Shown: positions 40,507-50,524, counted from the first letter of the stretch. The stretch: DNA of 64,000 nt from Mycobacterium sp. IS-1496 (GCF_001499995.1 NZ_LQIU01000067.1:1-64000), one strand, 5' to 3'. The notes: generated from the sequence alone by a model not told the origin. Made by a program: numbers and translations.

Positions 40507-42495
40507 TCAGAACCGGCCGCCGCCTCCGAACATCCCGCCGCCTCCGCCGCCGGATCCGCCGAACGAGCCCGGGCCGAAACCGCCGCCGCCGAAGCCGCCG
40601 CGCATGCCGCCGCTGAGGATGTTGCCGATCAGGATGCCGCCGATCATCGCGCCCATGTTGCCGCCGCCACCGCCGCCGTAGCGGCCCATGTACGCCTGTT
40701 GCGCGTACTGCACGTCGGCGTTGGCGAGCTGCTGGGCCTGCGCGGCGAGCATCGCCGCCCCGTTCGCGTGCGCGATCGCCTCGGAGGGGTTGGTCGTGCG
40801 CTTGGCATCGGCGGCGCTGATCTGGCGGACCGCCTCGGCGAGCCGGGTCCTGGCCTCCGGGCCGATGCTGCCGCGGCGGGTGTCGATGAAGTCCGACACC
40901 GACCGCACCCGGGACCGGGCCACGAACAGTGCCTCCTCGAGTGCGCGGCTCAGCCGTTCGGCGGCCTCGCGCTCCTCTTCGACGGTGGCCAGCAGCCGGT
41001 CGAGGTCGGCATCGGCCTTCGTCAGCTGCGTGAAGGCGCCGAGCGGATCGGTCGAACCCGACTGCTGCGCGGTCGCGACGGCCGCCGCGGCGGCGTCGCG
41101 GGCTGCCGCGAGCTGTGCGCTCTGCGGCACGTCACCGCCGGCCAGCAGCTCACCGGCCTGACGGATCCCGGACTGGATGTCCTCGATCACCGCGGGCAGG
41201 TGCGCCGCCGCCCGACGGATGTCGCTGGCGGCGCTGTCCACCGCGTCGAGCAGCGAAGCCGCCTGGCTCAACGCCGATTCCGCGGCGCGCACCGCGTCGA
41301 CGAGTTCGCTCTGGCGCCCGGCCACCGGACGGGCGGCCACTTCGCGGCCACGGGTGATGTTCTGGTCGGCGAACGTCAGCAGTTCGGTGGCCGCGTCGAC
41401 GTTGCCCGCCACCGACGCCAGCGCGGCGGCGTCGAACTCGGTGTGCAGGGCGGCCAGTTTCTGCCGGGACGGTTCGATGCGGGCGGTGACGTCGACGACG
41501 CGCTGGGTCAGGCCGTCCAGACGTGACGGCGCGTTGATCACGAGCTCCCGCAGCTGCTCGAAGGCCTCGGTCTGCGCGTCGAGTTCGCGGTCGGCCTTCG
41601 CGGCGGCGACGATCACCCGGGTCAGCAAGTCCCGGCGCTGCGCGGGCGTCTCGGGGATCGCGTCGTCGAGCTGGTGGCGCACGGTGAACGCCTGAGCCAG
41701 TGTCTGTTTGGCGTTGTCGACCGCGCGGGTGAACGGTTCGGTGCGCTGCTGACCGAATTCCTCGACGGCCAACGCGAGTTCGTTGCTGCTGGTGCGCACC
41801 GCGTTGTCGACCTCGACCACCATCGATTTCGACAGTTCGTCGAGGGCGTCGACGGACACCGAGGCCAAGGCGTTCGGATCGCTCGGGTCGACGCTGCGGG
41901 CCCGCTCGATCTCGGCGGCGCGGCGTTTGCGGCTGCGCCGCCGGGCCCACACCCAGAGGACGAACACGGCCAGGACGATGACGCCCAACGCGAACAGCAG
42001 CCCGCCCCAGGCGATCTGGTTGGGGGCGGCGGCGTTGTTCAGCCCGTCGGCCGCGGCGATCGCACCTGCCGCCCAGTCGCTGCCGCGCAGCGCGGGTTCG
42101 ACCTGGTTGCGCCGCACCTCGTCGACCTTCGCGGCGGTCAGGTCCGGCACCGTCGACGGCACCTGCAGTGCGTAGGCGCGGTCGACGGTCGCCACCGCCA
42201 GCAGCGCGTCGTAGCCACCCAGATCGCTGATCTGCATGGTGCTGCGCGCCCAGTTGACCGCACCCTGGCCGGAGAAGTCGTCGACGAACACCACCCACAG
42301 CCGGATCTTGCGATCGTTGTAGAGGCGATCGACCGCCTCCTGGACCTGCCCGCGCTGCGCGGCGGACAACGCGCCGGCCTGGTCGGTGACGTAGCCCGGC
42401 AGCCGGAACGGCGGTTCGGCGGCGGTCACCGGCGCGAGCAGGACGCCCGCGGTCAGGAGCGTGGCGAGCAGGGCGAGCAGTCGCGTGATGCGCAT
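40507..42495 (-). CDS. TPM-domain secreted/membrane protein, Rv2345-like
   Basis: A 662-residue protein beginning with a signal peptide (MRITRLLALLATLLTAGVLL, then APVTAAEPP). A TPM (TLP18.3/Psb32/MOLO-1) domain follows: LPGYVTDQAGALSAAQRGQV, RLWVVFVDDFSGQGAVNWAR. A single membrane helix (about 170-192, WGGLLFALGVIVLAVFVLWV) is followed by RRRSRKRR, then about 400 residues of predicted coiled coil and a Gly-rich end (GGGGFGPGSFGGSGGGGGG). The TPM domain would be outside, the coiled coil inside. Function unknown. It is divergent from dgt, as in M. tuberculosis. Confidence 0.85.
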   Translation of the reverse strand: MRITRLLALLATLLTAGVLLAPVTAAEPPFRLPGYVTDQAGALSAAQRGQVQEAVDRLYNDRKIRLWVVFVDDFSGQGAVNWARSTMQISDLGGYDALLAVATVDRAYALQVPSTVPDLTAAKVDEVRRNQVEPALRGSDWAAGAIAAADGLNNAAAPNQIAWGGLLFALGVIVLAVFVLWVWARRRSRKRRAAEIERARSVDPSDPNALASVSVDALDELSKSMVVEVDNAVRTSSNELALAVEEFGQQRTEPFTRAVDNAKQTLAQAFTVRHQLDDAIPETPAQRRDLLTRVIVAAAKADRELDAQTEAFEQLRELVINAPSRLDGLTQRVVDVTARIEPSRQKLAALHTEFDAAALASVAGNVDAATELLTFADQNITRGREVAARPVAGRQSELVDAVRAAESALSQAASLLDAVDSAASDIRRAAAHLPAVIEDIQSGIRQAGELLAGGDVPQSAQLAAARDAAAAAVATAQQSGSTDPLGAFTQLTKADADLDRLLATVEEEREAAERLSRALEEALFVARSRVRSVSDFIDTRRGSIGPEARTRLAEAVRQISAADAKRTTNPSEAIAHANGAAMLAAQAQQLANADVQYAQQAYMGRYGGGGGGNMGAMIGGILIGNILSGGMRGGFGGGGFGPGSFGGSGGGGGGMFGGGGRF

Positions 42496-42567
42496 GGTCG
42501 TCAATGTAGTGCCGCGCACACCCGACCTTCAGAAGACCGGCGGACCGCCCTGGCAGACTGTGCCTCG

Positions 42568-43851
42568 GTGAATCCACGACTGCAGGACAGCTACGACGAG
42601 TTCGATCGCCAACGCCGGGTGGCCGAACCGGGGAAGAGCGCTGTCCTGTCGGGGGCGGGCACCGAGCACCGCACCGATTTCGCACGCGACCGCGCCCGCG
42701 TGCTGCACTGCGCGGCGCTGCGCCGGCTCGCGGACAAGACCCAGGTGGTGGGTCCACGCGAAGGCGACACACCGCGGACCCGGCTGACCCATTCGCTCGA
42801 GGTCGCCCAGATCGGCCGGGGGATGGCCGTCGGCCTGGGCTGTGACCCCGACCTGGTCGACCTCGCCGGTCTCGCCCACGACATCGGCCACCCGCCCTAC
42901 GGCCACAACGGCGAACGTGCGCTCAACGACATCGCCAAGGCGTTCGGGGGGTTCGAGGGCAATGCGCAGAACTTCCGGATCCTCACCCGGCTGGAGCCCA
43001 AAGTGCTTGACCCGCAGGGCCGCAGCGCGGGACTGAACCTGACCAGGGCGGCGCTGGACGCGGTGACGAAATACCCGTGGGAGCGCGGCGACCGCACGAA
43101 GTTCGGCTTCTACGGGGGCTTCTCCGGCGACGACATGGCGGCCGCCCGCTGGGTGCGCGACGGCGCCCCGGCCGAGCGGCCCTGCCTGGAGGCCCAGGTG
43201 ATGGACTGGGCGGACGACGTCGCGTACTCGGTGCACGACGTCGAGGACGGTGTCGTGTCCGGCCGGATCGATCTGCGGGTGCTCGCCGATGACGACGCGG
43301 CCGCCTCGCTGGCCCGTCTGGGTGCCGAGGCCTTCCCGACCCTGGCGCTCGACGATCTGCTCGCCGCCGCCGAGCGCCTCTCGCAGATGCCGGTGGTGTC
43401 CGGGGTGGGTAAGTACGACGGGACGCTGGCCGCATCCGTCGCGCTCAAACGGATGACCAGCGAACTGGTCGGCCGCTTCGCCAACGCCGCGATCACCGAG
43501 ACGAGGTCGGTCGCCGGGGACGGTCCGCTGCGGCGTTTCGACACCGCACTTGCGGTGCCGACGCTGGTGCGGGCGGAGGTCGCGGTGCTCAAGATGCTGG
43601 CACTGCAGTTCATCATGAGCGACCACGGGCACCTCGGGATCCAGGCCGACCAGCGCACCCGCATCCACGAGGTGGCGCTGATCCTCTGGGGGCAGGCGCC
43701 GAGCAGCCTCGATCCGCTGTTCGCGCCCGAATTCGTCGCCGCCGAGGACGACGGCGCCCGCCTGCGGGTGGTGATCGATCAGATCGCGTCCTACACCGAG
43801 GGCCGGCTGGAACGCGTGCACGAGGCGCGCTCGCCCAGACCCTTAGACTGA
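42568..43851 (+). CDS. dgt: Deoxyguanosinetriphosphate triphosphohydrolase-like protein
   Basis: An HD-domain dNTPase that splits dGTP (and possibly other dNTPs) into nucleoside and triphosphate. The 427-residue protein has RLTHSLEVAQIGRGMAVGLG and the metal motif LAHDIGHPPYGHNGERAL, then FEGNAQNFRILTRLE and DWADDVAYSVHDVEDGV. GTG 42568 gives MNPRLQDSYDEFDRQR; the longer open frame upstream is antisense of the TPM gene. dnaG begins 4 nt after the stop, linking nucleotide pools to replication priming. Confidence 0.92.
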   Translation: MNPRLQDSYDEFDRQRRVAEPGKSAVLSGAGTEHRTDFARDRARVLHCAALRRLADKTQVVGPREGDTPRTRLTHSLEVAQIGRGMAVGLGCDPDLVDLAGLAHDIGHPPYGHNGERALNDIAKAFGGFEGNAQNFRILTRLEPKVLDPQGRSAGLNLTRAALDAVTKYPWERGDRTKFGFYGGFSGDDMAAARWVRDGAPAERPCLEAQVMDWADDVAYSVHDVEDGVVSGRIDLRVLADDDAAASLARLGAEAFPTLALDDLLAAAERLSQMPVVSGVGKYDGTLAASVALKRMTSELVGRFANAAITETRSVAGDGPLRRFDTALAVPTLVRAEVAVLKMLALQFIMSDHGHLGIQADQRTRIHEVALILWGQAPSSLDPLFAPEFVAAEDDGARLRVVIDQIASYTEGRLERVHEARSPRPLD

Positions 43852-43855
43852 GCGG

Positions 43856-45778
43856 GTGCCTGGCCGGATCCCTGATCGCGATATCGCGGCGATTCGCGAG
43901 AAGGTGCGCATCGAGGATGTCGTCGGCGACTACGTGCAGTTGCGCCGCGCCGGAGCCGATTCGCTCAAAGGTCTGTGCCCGTTCCACGACGAGAAGTCGC
44001 CGTCGTTCCATGTCCGCCCCAACCACGGCCACTTCCACTGCTTCGGCTGCGGCGAGGGCGGTGACGTCTACGCGTTCGTCCAGAAGATCGAGCACGTCAA
44101 CTTCGTCGAATCGGTGGAACTGCTCGCCGACCGCATCGGCTACACCGTCACCTACACCGGGGCCTCGACCACCAACGTGCAGCGCGACCGGGGCAGCCGA
44201 AGCCGGCTGTTGGCCGCCAACGCCGCCGCGAGTGAGTTCTACGCCGAGGCGCTGACATCCGACGAGGCCGCCCCGGCCCGCACATACCTCATGGAGCGCA
44301 ATTTCGACGCTACCGCGGCCGCCCGCTTCGGCTGCGGCTTCGCCCCGTCGGGCTGGGACAGGCTGACCAAACACCTGCTGCGCAAGGGATTCGAGTTCAA
44401 GGAGCTCGAGGCGGCCGGGCTGTCCCGGGAGGGCAAACGCGGTCCGATGGACCGGTTCCACCGCCGGTTGCTCTGGCCCATCCGGGCGGCCGGGGGAGAG
44501 GTGATCGGGTTCGGCGCGCGGCGGATCTTCGACGACGACCCGATGGAAGCCAAGTACGTCAACACCCCCGAGACGGTGCTGTACAAGAAGTCCGCGGTGC
44601 TGTTCGGCCTCGACCTGGCCAAGCGGGACATCGCCAAATCCCACCGCGCCGTCGTCGTCGAGGGCTACACCGACGTGATGGCCATGCACCTGGCAGGAGA
44701 GACCACCGCCGTCGCCTCGTGCGGCACGGCGTTCGGTGAGGGCCACCTGGCGCTGCTGCGCCGGCTGATGATGGACGACAACTGGTACCGCGGTGAGTTG
44801 ATCTTCGTGTTCGACGGTGACGCCGCCGGGCAGGCGGCCGCGCTCAAGGCGTTCGACGGTGATCAGCAGGTGGCGGGCAAGTCGTTCGTCGCGGTCGCCG
44901 CCGACGGGATGGATCCCTGCGATCTGCGGCTCAAGTCGGGGGACAACGCGCTGCGCGACCTCGTGGCGCGGCGGATCCCGATGTTCGAGTTCGCCATCCG
45001 CAGCCTGATCCCCGACGGCGACGTGCTGGACAACGACCCGGCCGCCCAGGTGGAGGCGCTGCGCCGCTGCGTGCCGCTGGTGTCCCGGATCCGTGACTAC
45101 GCGCTGCGTGACGAGTACGCGCGCCGGCTGGCGGGCTGGACGGGATGGGCCGACGAGGCCCAGGTGCTCAACCGCGTGCGTGAAGAAGCAGCCAAACGCG
45201 GGATGCCGGACCGGGGCCGCCGGCGCAACGGCGCGGACGCGACGCCCAGCCAGCCGCGGCGTGCCCCGGATGTCGCCGCACGACCCGATCCCGCCGACCC
45301 GACGCTGTGGCCGCAGCGTGAGGCGCTCAAATCGGCGCTGCAGTACCCGGCGCTGGCCGGCCCGGTCTTCGACGCCCTGACTGTCGACAGCTTCACCCAT
45401 CCCGGCTATCGGGCGGTGCGCACCGCGATCGAGGGGGCGGGCGGCGCGGCCGCAGGGCTCTCGGGTGCGCAGTGGATCGAGGTGGTGCGCGAGCAGACCG
45501 CCAGCCCGCAGGCGGCCAACCTGGTCAACGAGCTGAGCGTCGAGGCCATCCGGGTCGAGGACGACGACAAGCTGCCCCGCTACATCTCCGGGGTCCTGGC
45601 CAGGCTCCAGGAGGTCTGGGTGGGCCGCCAGATCGCCGAGGTGAAGTCGAAACTGCAGCGCATGTCGCCGGTGGAGCAGGGCGACGAGTACCACGCGCTG
45701 TTCGGCGACCTGGTGGCGATGGAGGCGTACCGCCGCAGCCTGCTGGAACAGGCCAGCGGGGATGACATCACTGCGTGA
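43856..45778 (+). CDS. dnaG: DNA primase DnaG
   Basis: DnaG makes RNA primers at the fork. The 640-residue protein has an N-terminal CHC2 zinc finger (LCPFHDEKSPSFHVRPNHG, HCFGCGEGGDV), the RNA-polymerase core with RRLLWPIRAAGGEVIGFGAR, and TOPRIM motifs VVEGYTDVMAMHLAGETTAV and IFVFDGDAAGQAAA. A helicase-binding domain ends the protein. GTG 43856 starts it, 4 nt after dgt. Confidence 0.96.
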   Translation: MPGRIPDRDIAAIREKVRIEDVVGDYVQLRRAGADSLKGLCPFHDEKSPSFHVRPNHGHFHCFGCGEGGDVYAFVQKIEHVNFVESVELLADRIGYTVTYTGASTTNVQRDRGSRSRLLAANAAASEFYAEALTSDEAAPARTYLMERNFDATAAARFGCGFAPSGWDRLTKHLLRKGFEFKELEAAGLSREGKRGPMDRFHRRLLWPIRAAGGEVIGFGARRIFDDDPMEAKYVNTPETVLYKKSAVLFGLDLAKRDIAKSHRAVVVEGYTDVMAMHLAGETTAVASCGTAFGEGHLALLRRLMMDDNWYRGELIFVFDGDAAGQAAALKAFDGDQQVAGKSFVAVAADGMDPCDLRLKSGDNALRDLVARRIPMFEFAIRSLIPDGDVLDNDPAAQVEALRRCVPLVSRIRDYALRDEYARRLAGWTGWADEAQVLNRVREEAAKRGMPDRGRRRNGADATPSQPRRAPDVAARPDPADPTLWPQREALKSALQYPALAGPVFDALTVDSFTHPGYRAVRTAIEGAGGAAAGLSGAQWIEVVREQTASPQAANLVNELSVEAIRVEDDDKLPRYISGVLARLQEVWVGRQIAEVKSKLQRMSPVEQGDEYHALFGDLVAMEAYRRSLLEQASGDDITA

Positions 45779-45847
45779 GTCCGCGTAACGCGATATGGTG
45801 GGCGCGCTATACACCCGTTGGGGGAACGGCGAGGGAAGGCAGCACCT

Positions 45848-46141
45848 GTGGCAACCATGATTCGGATCCGGCGTTCGGTCGCGATCGGCGCGTTCGCTGC
45901 GGCGGCGGTGGCCGCTCCGCTGGCCGCCGCGCTGTCCACCACCCCCGAGCAGGTGACCCAGGCCGGCCCCGCGTGCCTGGCATGGTTCGGCAACAAGGAC
46001 GACGGCAAGTGCCTGTCCTACTCCAATGGCAACGGAGTCGCGGTCGGCACCCCTGAGGTCGCCTTCGGCGGCGCCGGGGTCGGGATCAGCACGAGCCCGC
46101 TGCTGCCGGGCACCACCATCAGCCGAGGTATCGGCAACTAG
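45848..46141 (+). CDS. Small exported protein, Rv2342-like
   Basis: A 97-residue protein with a signal peptide (IRRSVAIGAFAAAAVAAPLA, then AALS). The mature part has two cysteines (PACLAWFGNKDDGKCLSYSN), likely a disulfide, and a Gly-rich end (AFGGAGVGISTSPLLPGTTI). GTG 45848 with GAAGG 10 nt upstream is preferred; ATG 45857 is close by. The position after dnaG matches Rv2342. Function unknown. Confidence 0.75.
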   Translation: MATMIRIRRSVAIGAFAAAAVAAPLAAALSTTPEQVTQAGPACLAWFGNKDDGKCLSYSNGNGVAVGTPEVAFGGAGVGISTSPLLPGTTISRGIGN

Positions 46142-46153
46142 GCGCCTCGCGCC

Positions 46154-46444
46154 TCACTTCTCGGTGGGCGCCTGGGGGCGCAGCACCGTGGTCTGCTCGT
46201 CGATCGGCGTCAGCGTCATCAGCTGCGGGTCGGGCGACACCCGTTCGGCGATCTTGCGTCGCGACGTCTCGATGACCGCCTTGGCGGCAGGACTGCTGGT
46301 CACCGCGCGGTAGGTGCCCGCGATCTGCTCGTAGCGGCGCCGGCCTGCCTTGGTGCCCATGACATAACCGACGGCCATCACGGCGACGTACCCGATCACG
46401 AAGGCCCTTCCCCTAGACGGTGCGTGGTCTCCATCCTGCCTCAT
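46154..46444 (-). CDS. Small single-pass membrane protein
   Basis: A 96-residue protein (from ATG 46444) with one membrane helix, RAFVIGYVAVMAVGYVMGTK, followed by AGRRRYEQIAGTYRAVTSSP, a pattern seen in actinobacterial YtxH-like proteins. The C-terminal half is cytoplasmic by the positive-inside rule. Start uncertain: the frame is open to 46510. It converges on the exported protein upstream. Function unknown. Confidence 0.65.
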   Translation of the reverse strand: MRQDGDHAPSRGRAFVIGYVAVMAVGYVMGTKAGRRRYEQIAGTYRAVTSSPAAKAVIETSRRKIAERVSPDPQLMTLTPIDEQTTVLRPQAPTEK

Positions 46445-46547
46445 GACCGGAGGTCCGCGCCGTGCCGGGGAGCGCGTTGGCGAGCGCGCCGGTGCATAGG
46501 CTAGAGTCACTCCTCGGTCCGCGCGGAAAGCTCACGCGGACACGCAG

Positions 46548-46620
<73 letters not shown>

Positions 46621-46870
46621 CTCGCCTCCTTTCTCCGCCGTTACTCCGGACATGTGCCGGCGGGCGGGCGCACGCTCCCCGACGAATCCAGTTGTGACAC
46701 GTGGAACCTCTCATCCGGGTCGAACTCCATCGCCGCTGTTGGCACCGCAGGTCGGTCCGGTCTGCCCCGGCGAATCATCAACCCGTGAGTTTCCTGTGTG
46801 CCGGTTCTCACGTTTACGAGTTGGGTATCCGCAAATATCCAGTCGCTCCGTTCGGAAAGGTAGCAACAAC

Positions 46871-47104
46871 ATGGGTCGTGAAAAGGGCAGCCGGTGGGAT
46901 GTCGGGACAAAGGACGACGCGATCACTCTCGAGCGTTTCGATGACGACGACGAGCGCGTATCCGAAGATGTGCTGGAGGTCGAGGAGGCCCGCGCTCTAG
47001 CTGCCCTTCTGACGAAGCATGCTGACAAGATCGAGTCCTCTGACGACAACAAGAAGTCCGACGACGACAAGAAGTCCGACGACGACAAGAAGTCCTCGAA
47101 ATAG
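46871..47104 (+). CDS. Small acidic protein with SDDDKK repeats
   Basis: A 77-residue protein starting MGREKGSRWDVGTKDDAITL at ATG 46871. The middle is acidic and helical (DERVSEDVLEVEEARALAAL) and the tail is KKSDDDKKSDDDKKSSK, from two copies of an 18-bp unit around 47048-47095. No membrane segment or known domain. The repeat tail looks disordered and could vary in copy number between strains. The 250 bp before it, after tRNA-Asn, hold nothing I can name. Confidence 0.65.
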   Translation: MGREKGSRWDVGTKDDAITLERFDDDDERVSEDVLEVEEARALAALLTKHADKIESSDDNKKSDDDKKSDDDKKSSK

Positions 47105-47285
47105 GGAAACCGATTCCTTCGAAGGGTCCCCGCATCAGCAGACGCTGAGAAGTCCGGTCCACCCGCGCGGTCGGGAGCTACGCGCACTGTCGTGACTCTT
47201 GCGTTCGAGGGCATATTCGGTACCCCTTTGGATGTGATTCACCGATGCGCGGGCGGCTTCGTGTCGCCTATGACATCCTTTGCGC

Positions 47286-49970
47286 GTGTCTGCGGTGGCT
47301 GCACCTTCGGGTGTGGTGACGTTCCTGTTCACCGACATTGAGGGTTCGACCAGTCGGTGGGAAGCCGACGGCGATGCGATGCGATTGGCATTGGCCGCTC
47401 ATGACGAGACGTTGCGAGATGCGGTCGAAACGCACGGTGGCTATCTGTTCAAGCACACCGGCGACGGGATCTGCGCCGCGTTCGCTCTTCCGCACTCTGC
47501 GGTTGAGGCGGCAGTGGCGGCACAGCGAGCGCTGGAGTTGCCGGTGCGGATGGGCATCGCCACCGGCGAAGCCGAATTCCGTGACGGTGATTACTTCGGG
47601 ACGGCACTCAACCGAGGCGCCCGGGTGATGGCTGCCGGTCACGGCGGTCAGATCCTGCTCACAGAGTCGACAGCCGCTCTGTTGGACAGCGCCGATCTGG
47701 TCGACCTGGGACCCAGGCGTCTGCGCGGCGTGCCCACGCCCGTCGAGGTGTTCCAGGTGCGGGCAGACGGACTTCGAGCCGAGTTTCCGCCATTGCGGGC
47801 GCTGGACACGCACCCGGGGAATGTGCGGCCCGCCGCGACGAGCTTCGTCGGGCGCGAAGATGAGGTCGCCGCGCTCGAGTCGACGCTCCGAAGGCACCGC
47901 TTGGTGACCCTGACCGGGGTGGGCGGTGTTGGCAAGACTCGTCTGGCGACGGAAGTCGCGGTGCGACTCAGGGACGAATTCCCCGACGGTGTCTGGCTTC
48001 TTGAACTGGCCGCTGTGGCCGACCCGGCTGCGGTGCCCGACGCCGTTGCGGCGGTCCTGGGAATCTCCCAGCAAGTGGGCAAGAGTGTCGGTGAGTCGGT
48101 GGCCGCCGCGCTCGAGGGCAGGTTGCGCTTGCTGGTGTTCGACAACTGTGAACACGTGCTCGACGCCGCGGCCGAACTCATCGAGGCCATTATTGCCGGC
48201 TCGGACTCGGTGCGTGTGTTGGCCACCAGCCGAGAGGCACTTGCACTCGCCCAGGAACAGGTGCGGCAGGTGCACTCACTTGATTCGGCAGCGGGAACTG
48301 AATCTCCGGCGGTGAATCTGTTCGTCGAACGCGCCCGATTCACGAACCCGAGCTTCTCGGCGACCGGTAGGGACGACGCCGACGTAGTCACCGAGATCTG
48401 TCAGCGCCTTGACGGGATTCCCCTCGCCATCGAACTGGCGGCGTCGCGGATGTCTTCGATGACGGCCAGTGATTTGCGTGATCGTCTCGATCATCGCTTC
48501 CGACTGCTGGTTGGATCACGACGCGGATCGGCACGCCACCACACCCTGCGCCAGGCCGTGGCCTGGTCCTTCGACCTCCTCGGGGATACCGAAAAGGCTG
48601 TGCTGGAGCGTTGTTCGGTGTTCGCCGGCGGCTTTGACCTCCAAAGCGCCTGTGCTTTGACTGTATCGCAGGATCTCGATGAGTACGCGATGCTCGATCT
48701 GCTCGATGCGCTGGTTCGCAAGTCACTCTTGGTCACCGACCGATCCTTCCGGCGAACGCGGTTTTCGATGCCAGAGACGATCCGACAGTTCGCGGAAGAA
48801 GAACTCGCCGCCGGAGGTACCGCCACGGAGGCGCGCACCATGCACGCCCGTTACTTCGCGGGAATGGAGGACGAGATCCTCGACCTGTGGGACGGACCCC
48901 GGCAATGGGAGTCCTACGAGTGGTTCGCCACCGAATTGCCCAACTTACGCAGCGCCTTCCGCTGGGCGGCAGACCACGACGATCTCGATGCCGCTGCCGC
49001 CATCGCGACACTCGCGTCGTTCCTCGGTTTCGTGGTCGACAACTTCGAACCGATAGCGTGGGCCGAAGAGCTCATCGAGCAAACGCGCACGGCGCGGCAT
49101 CCGAAGCTCGCCTTTCTCTGTGTCTGCGCATCGTCGTGCTATCACCCCGGGCGAATCGACGACGCGGTGCGCCACGCCGATGCCGCCGCGGCGATTCTGA
49201 ATGCCGGTGACAGCACCGTGCCCTTCGACATCGACGGGTGGGCCGGCGGCGCCTACATCGCCATCGGCCAGCCAGAACGCGCGGTCGAGTACGACCGCGC
49301 TCGCCTGACGCGAATTCGGGATTCGCACGACTTCACCAAGGCGTGTCTGGTGTTTGCGTTGACGATCAAAGATACGAGTCAAGAGGCCATGACGATCGCC
49401 GGCGACTTCGTCGAGCTGGCTGACCGCACGCGCAACCCGTTCCGGAGTTGTTTTCTTCTGCTGGCCTATGGCTTCGCCTTCCGCGACGCCGATCCGACGC
49501 GTGCGCTTGAGGCCCTGCGTCGGGGGCTCGACATCGCGCGCGACAGCGGCAACCGCAACAACGAGTCGCAGACGGCTTCGGTCCTCTGCCGGGTAGAGAG
49601 TAAGCACGGCGACCCCGTGGCCGCGCTCGAGTACTTTCAGTTGGCGATACAACGTCATCACGAGTCAGGCAACTCGACGAGCATTAGTACGTCCCTCGCT
49701 TCCCTAGCCGGCCTGTTCGAGCGGCTCGAACGCTACGAGCCGGCGGCCACCATCACCGGATTTGCTTTCGGCCCGATTACCGCAGCGTCGTACCCGGAAC
49801 TCGACGCCACGATCGCTCACCTTCGCGATGTGCTCGGGGACGAGACCTACGAATCACTCGCGCGCGAGGCAAAGAAGATGACGCCCTCGGCCATGGCCGG
49901 TTATGTGTACGACCAGATTGATGAGGCGCGGACCAACTTCTTCATTGCTCAAAACAACGCGGCCCCCTGA
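47286..49970 (+). CDS. Class III adenylate cyclase-NB-ARC ATPase signalling protein
   Basis: An 894-residue regulator. The N-terminal cyclase domain has metal Asp17 in FLFTDIEGSTSRW, Lys56 and Asp60 in FKHTGDGICAAF, and the transition-state residues in FGTALNRGARVMA, so it looks active and would make cAMP. An NB-ARC-type ATPase follows: FVGREDEVAALE, P-loop TGVGGVGKTRLA (about 210-221), LRLLVFDNCEHVLD and IPLAIELAASRM. TPR-like helical repeats fill the rest. Mycobacterial relatives often end in a LuxR helix-turn-helix; none is seen here. GTG 47286 is preferred to TTG 47280. It is monocistronic. Confidence 0.85.
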   Translation: MSAVAAPSGVVTFLFTDIEGSTSRWEADGDAMRLALAAHDETLRDAVETHGGYLFKHTGDGICAAFALPHSAVEAAVAAQRALELPVRMGIATGEAEFRDGDYFGTALNRGARVMAAGHGGQILLTESTAALLDSADLVDLGPRRLRGVPTPVEVFQVRADGLRAEFPPLRALDTHPGNVRPAATSFVGREDEVAALESTLRRHRLVTLTGVGGVGKTRLATEVAVRLRDEFPDGVWLLELAAVADPAAVPDAVAAVLGISQQVGKSVGESVAAALEGRLRLLVFDNCEHVLDAAAELIEAIIAGSDSVRVLATSREALALAQEQVRQVHSLDSAAGTESPAVNLFVERARFTNPSFSATGRDDADVVTEICQRLDGIPLAIELAASRMSSMTASDLRDRLDHRFRLLVGSRRGSARHHTLRQAVAWSFDLLGDTEKAVLERCSVFAGGFDLQSACALTVSQDLDEYAMLDLLDALVRKSLLVTDRSFRRTRFSMPETIRQFAEEELAAGGTATEARTMHARYFAGMEDEILDLWDGPRQWESYEWFATELPNLRSAFRWAADHDDLDAAAAIATLASFLGFVVDNFEPIAWAEELIEQTRTARHPKLAFLCVCASSCYHPGRIDDAVRHADAAAAILNAGDSTVPFDIDGWAGGAYIAIGQPERAVEYDRARLTRIRDSHDFTKACLVFALTIKDTSQEAMTIAGDFVELADRTRNPFRSCFLLLAYGFAFRDADPTRALEALRRGLDIARDSGNRNNESQTASVLCRVESKHGDPVAALEYFQLAIQRHHESGNSTSISTSLASLAGLFERLERYEPAATITGFAFGPITAASYPELDATIAHLRDVLGDETYESLAREAKKMTPSAMAGYVYDQIDEARTNFFIAQNNAAP

Positions 49971-50155
49971 CGGCCGAGTTGGTCGCGGTGGTCGCCACCC
50001 TCGCCGCGCGAGCGTCTTCGGTCGTCCGGTATGCCGCTCTTCGGGGAAAGTTCGGTGACGTGGTCCGGCGCAGGTATGCGCGCGGGGTGGCGAATGGAAC
50101 GCGTGCGCGTTCGTTGCAGACGAGCTTCAGCGCCCATGACGCCGCCCGCCCTTCC

Positions 50156-50524
50156 TCAAAGACCCAGCGGGGTTTGCGCCACGCCCGGGCCCTGGCCGGG
50201 GTTCTGGCCTCTGCCCGCCTGCTGCTGCTTGGCCGCCTGTGCCAGCGCGCTCATGAGCGGGTTCGCCGCGGCCATCATCTGGCGCCGCTCCTCCTCGGAC
50301 ATCTCGTAGAACGCCCACACGCCCCACGCCGCCGGGCGGACGTAGAGCGTCACCTCCTGGCGCTGCCCACCGAACACGGCGGGGACCGGAACCACCCGGT
50401 CCAACGTCGCGGCGCTGGCCATCTCCTCGGCCAGCTTCGCCCGGTCCGCCGATTCCTGCAATTCGTAGATCAGCGACTGACCGAGCTTGCTCGGCGGTCC
50501 TTGCATCGCCAGGAACCACGCCAT
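50156..50524 (-). CDS. Hypothetical protein
   Basis: A 122-residue protein starting MAWFLAMQGPPSKLGQSLIY at ATG 50524 with GAGGAG seven bases upstream. The middle has VTLYVRPAAWGVWAFYEMSE and the end is Gln/Gly-rich (GRGQNPGQGPGVAQTPLGL). No signal peptide or catalytic motif is clear, and I do not recognise the family. It is divergent from lppP by 75 bp. The 185 bp between it and the cyclase gene hold no gene. Confidence 0.65.
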   Translation of the reverse strand: MAWFLAMQGPPSKLGQSLIYELQESADRAKLAEEMASAATLDRVVPVPAVFGGQRQEVTLYVRPAAWGVWAFYEMSEEERRQMMAAANPLMSALAQAAKQQQAGRGQNPGQGPGVAQTPLGL

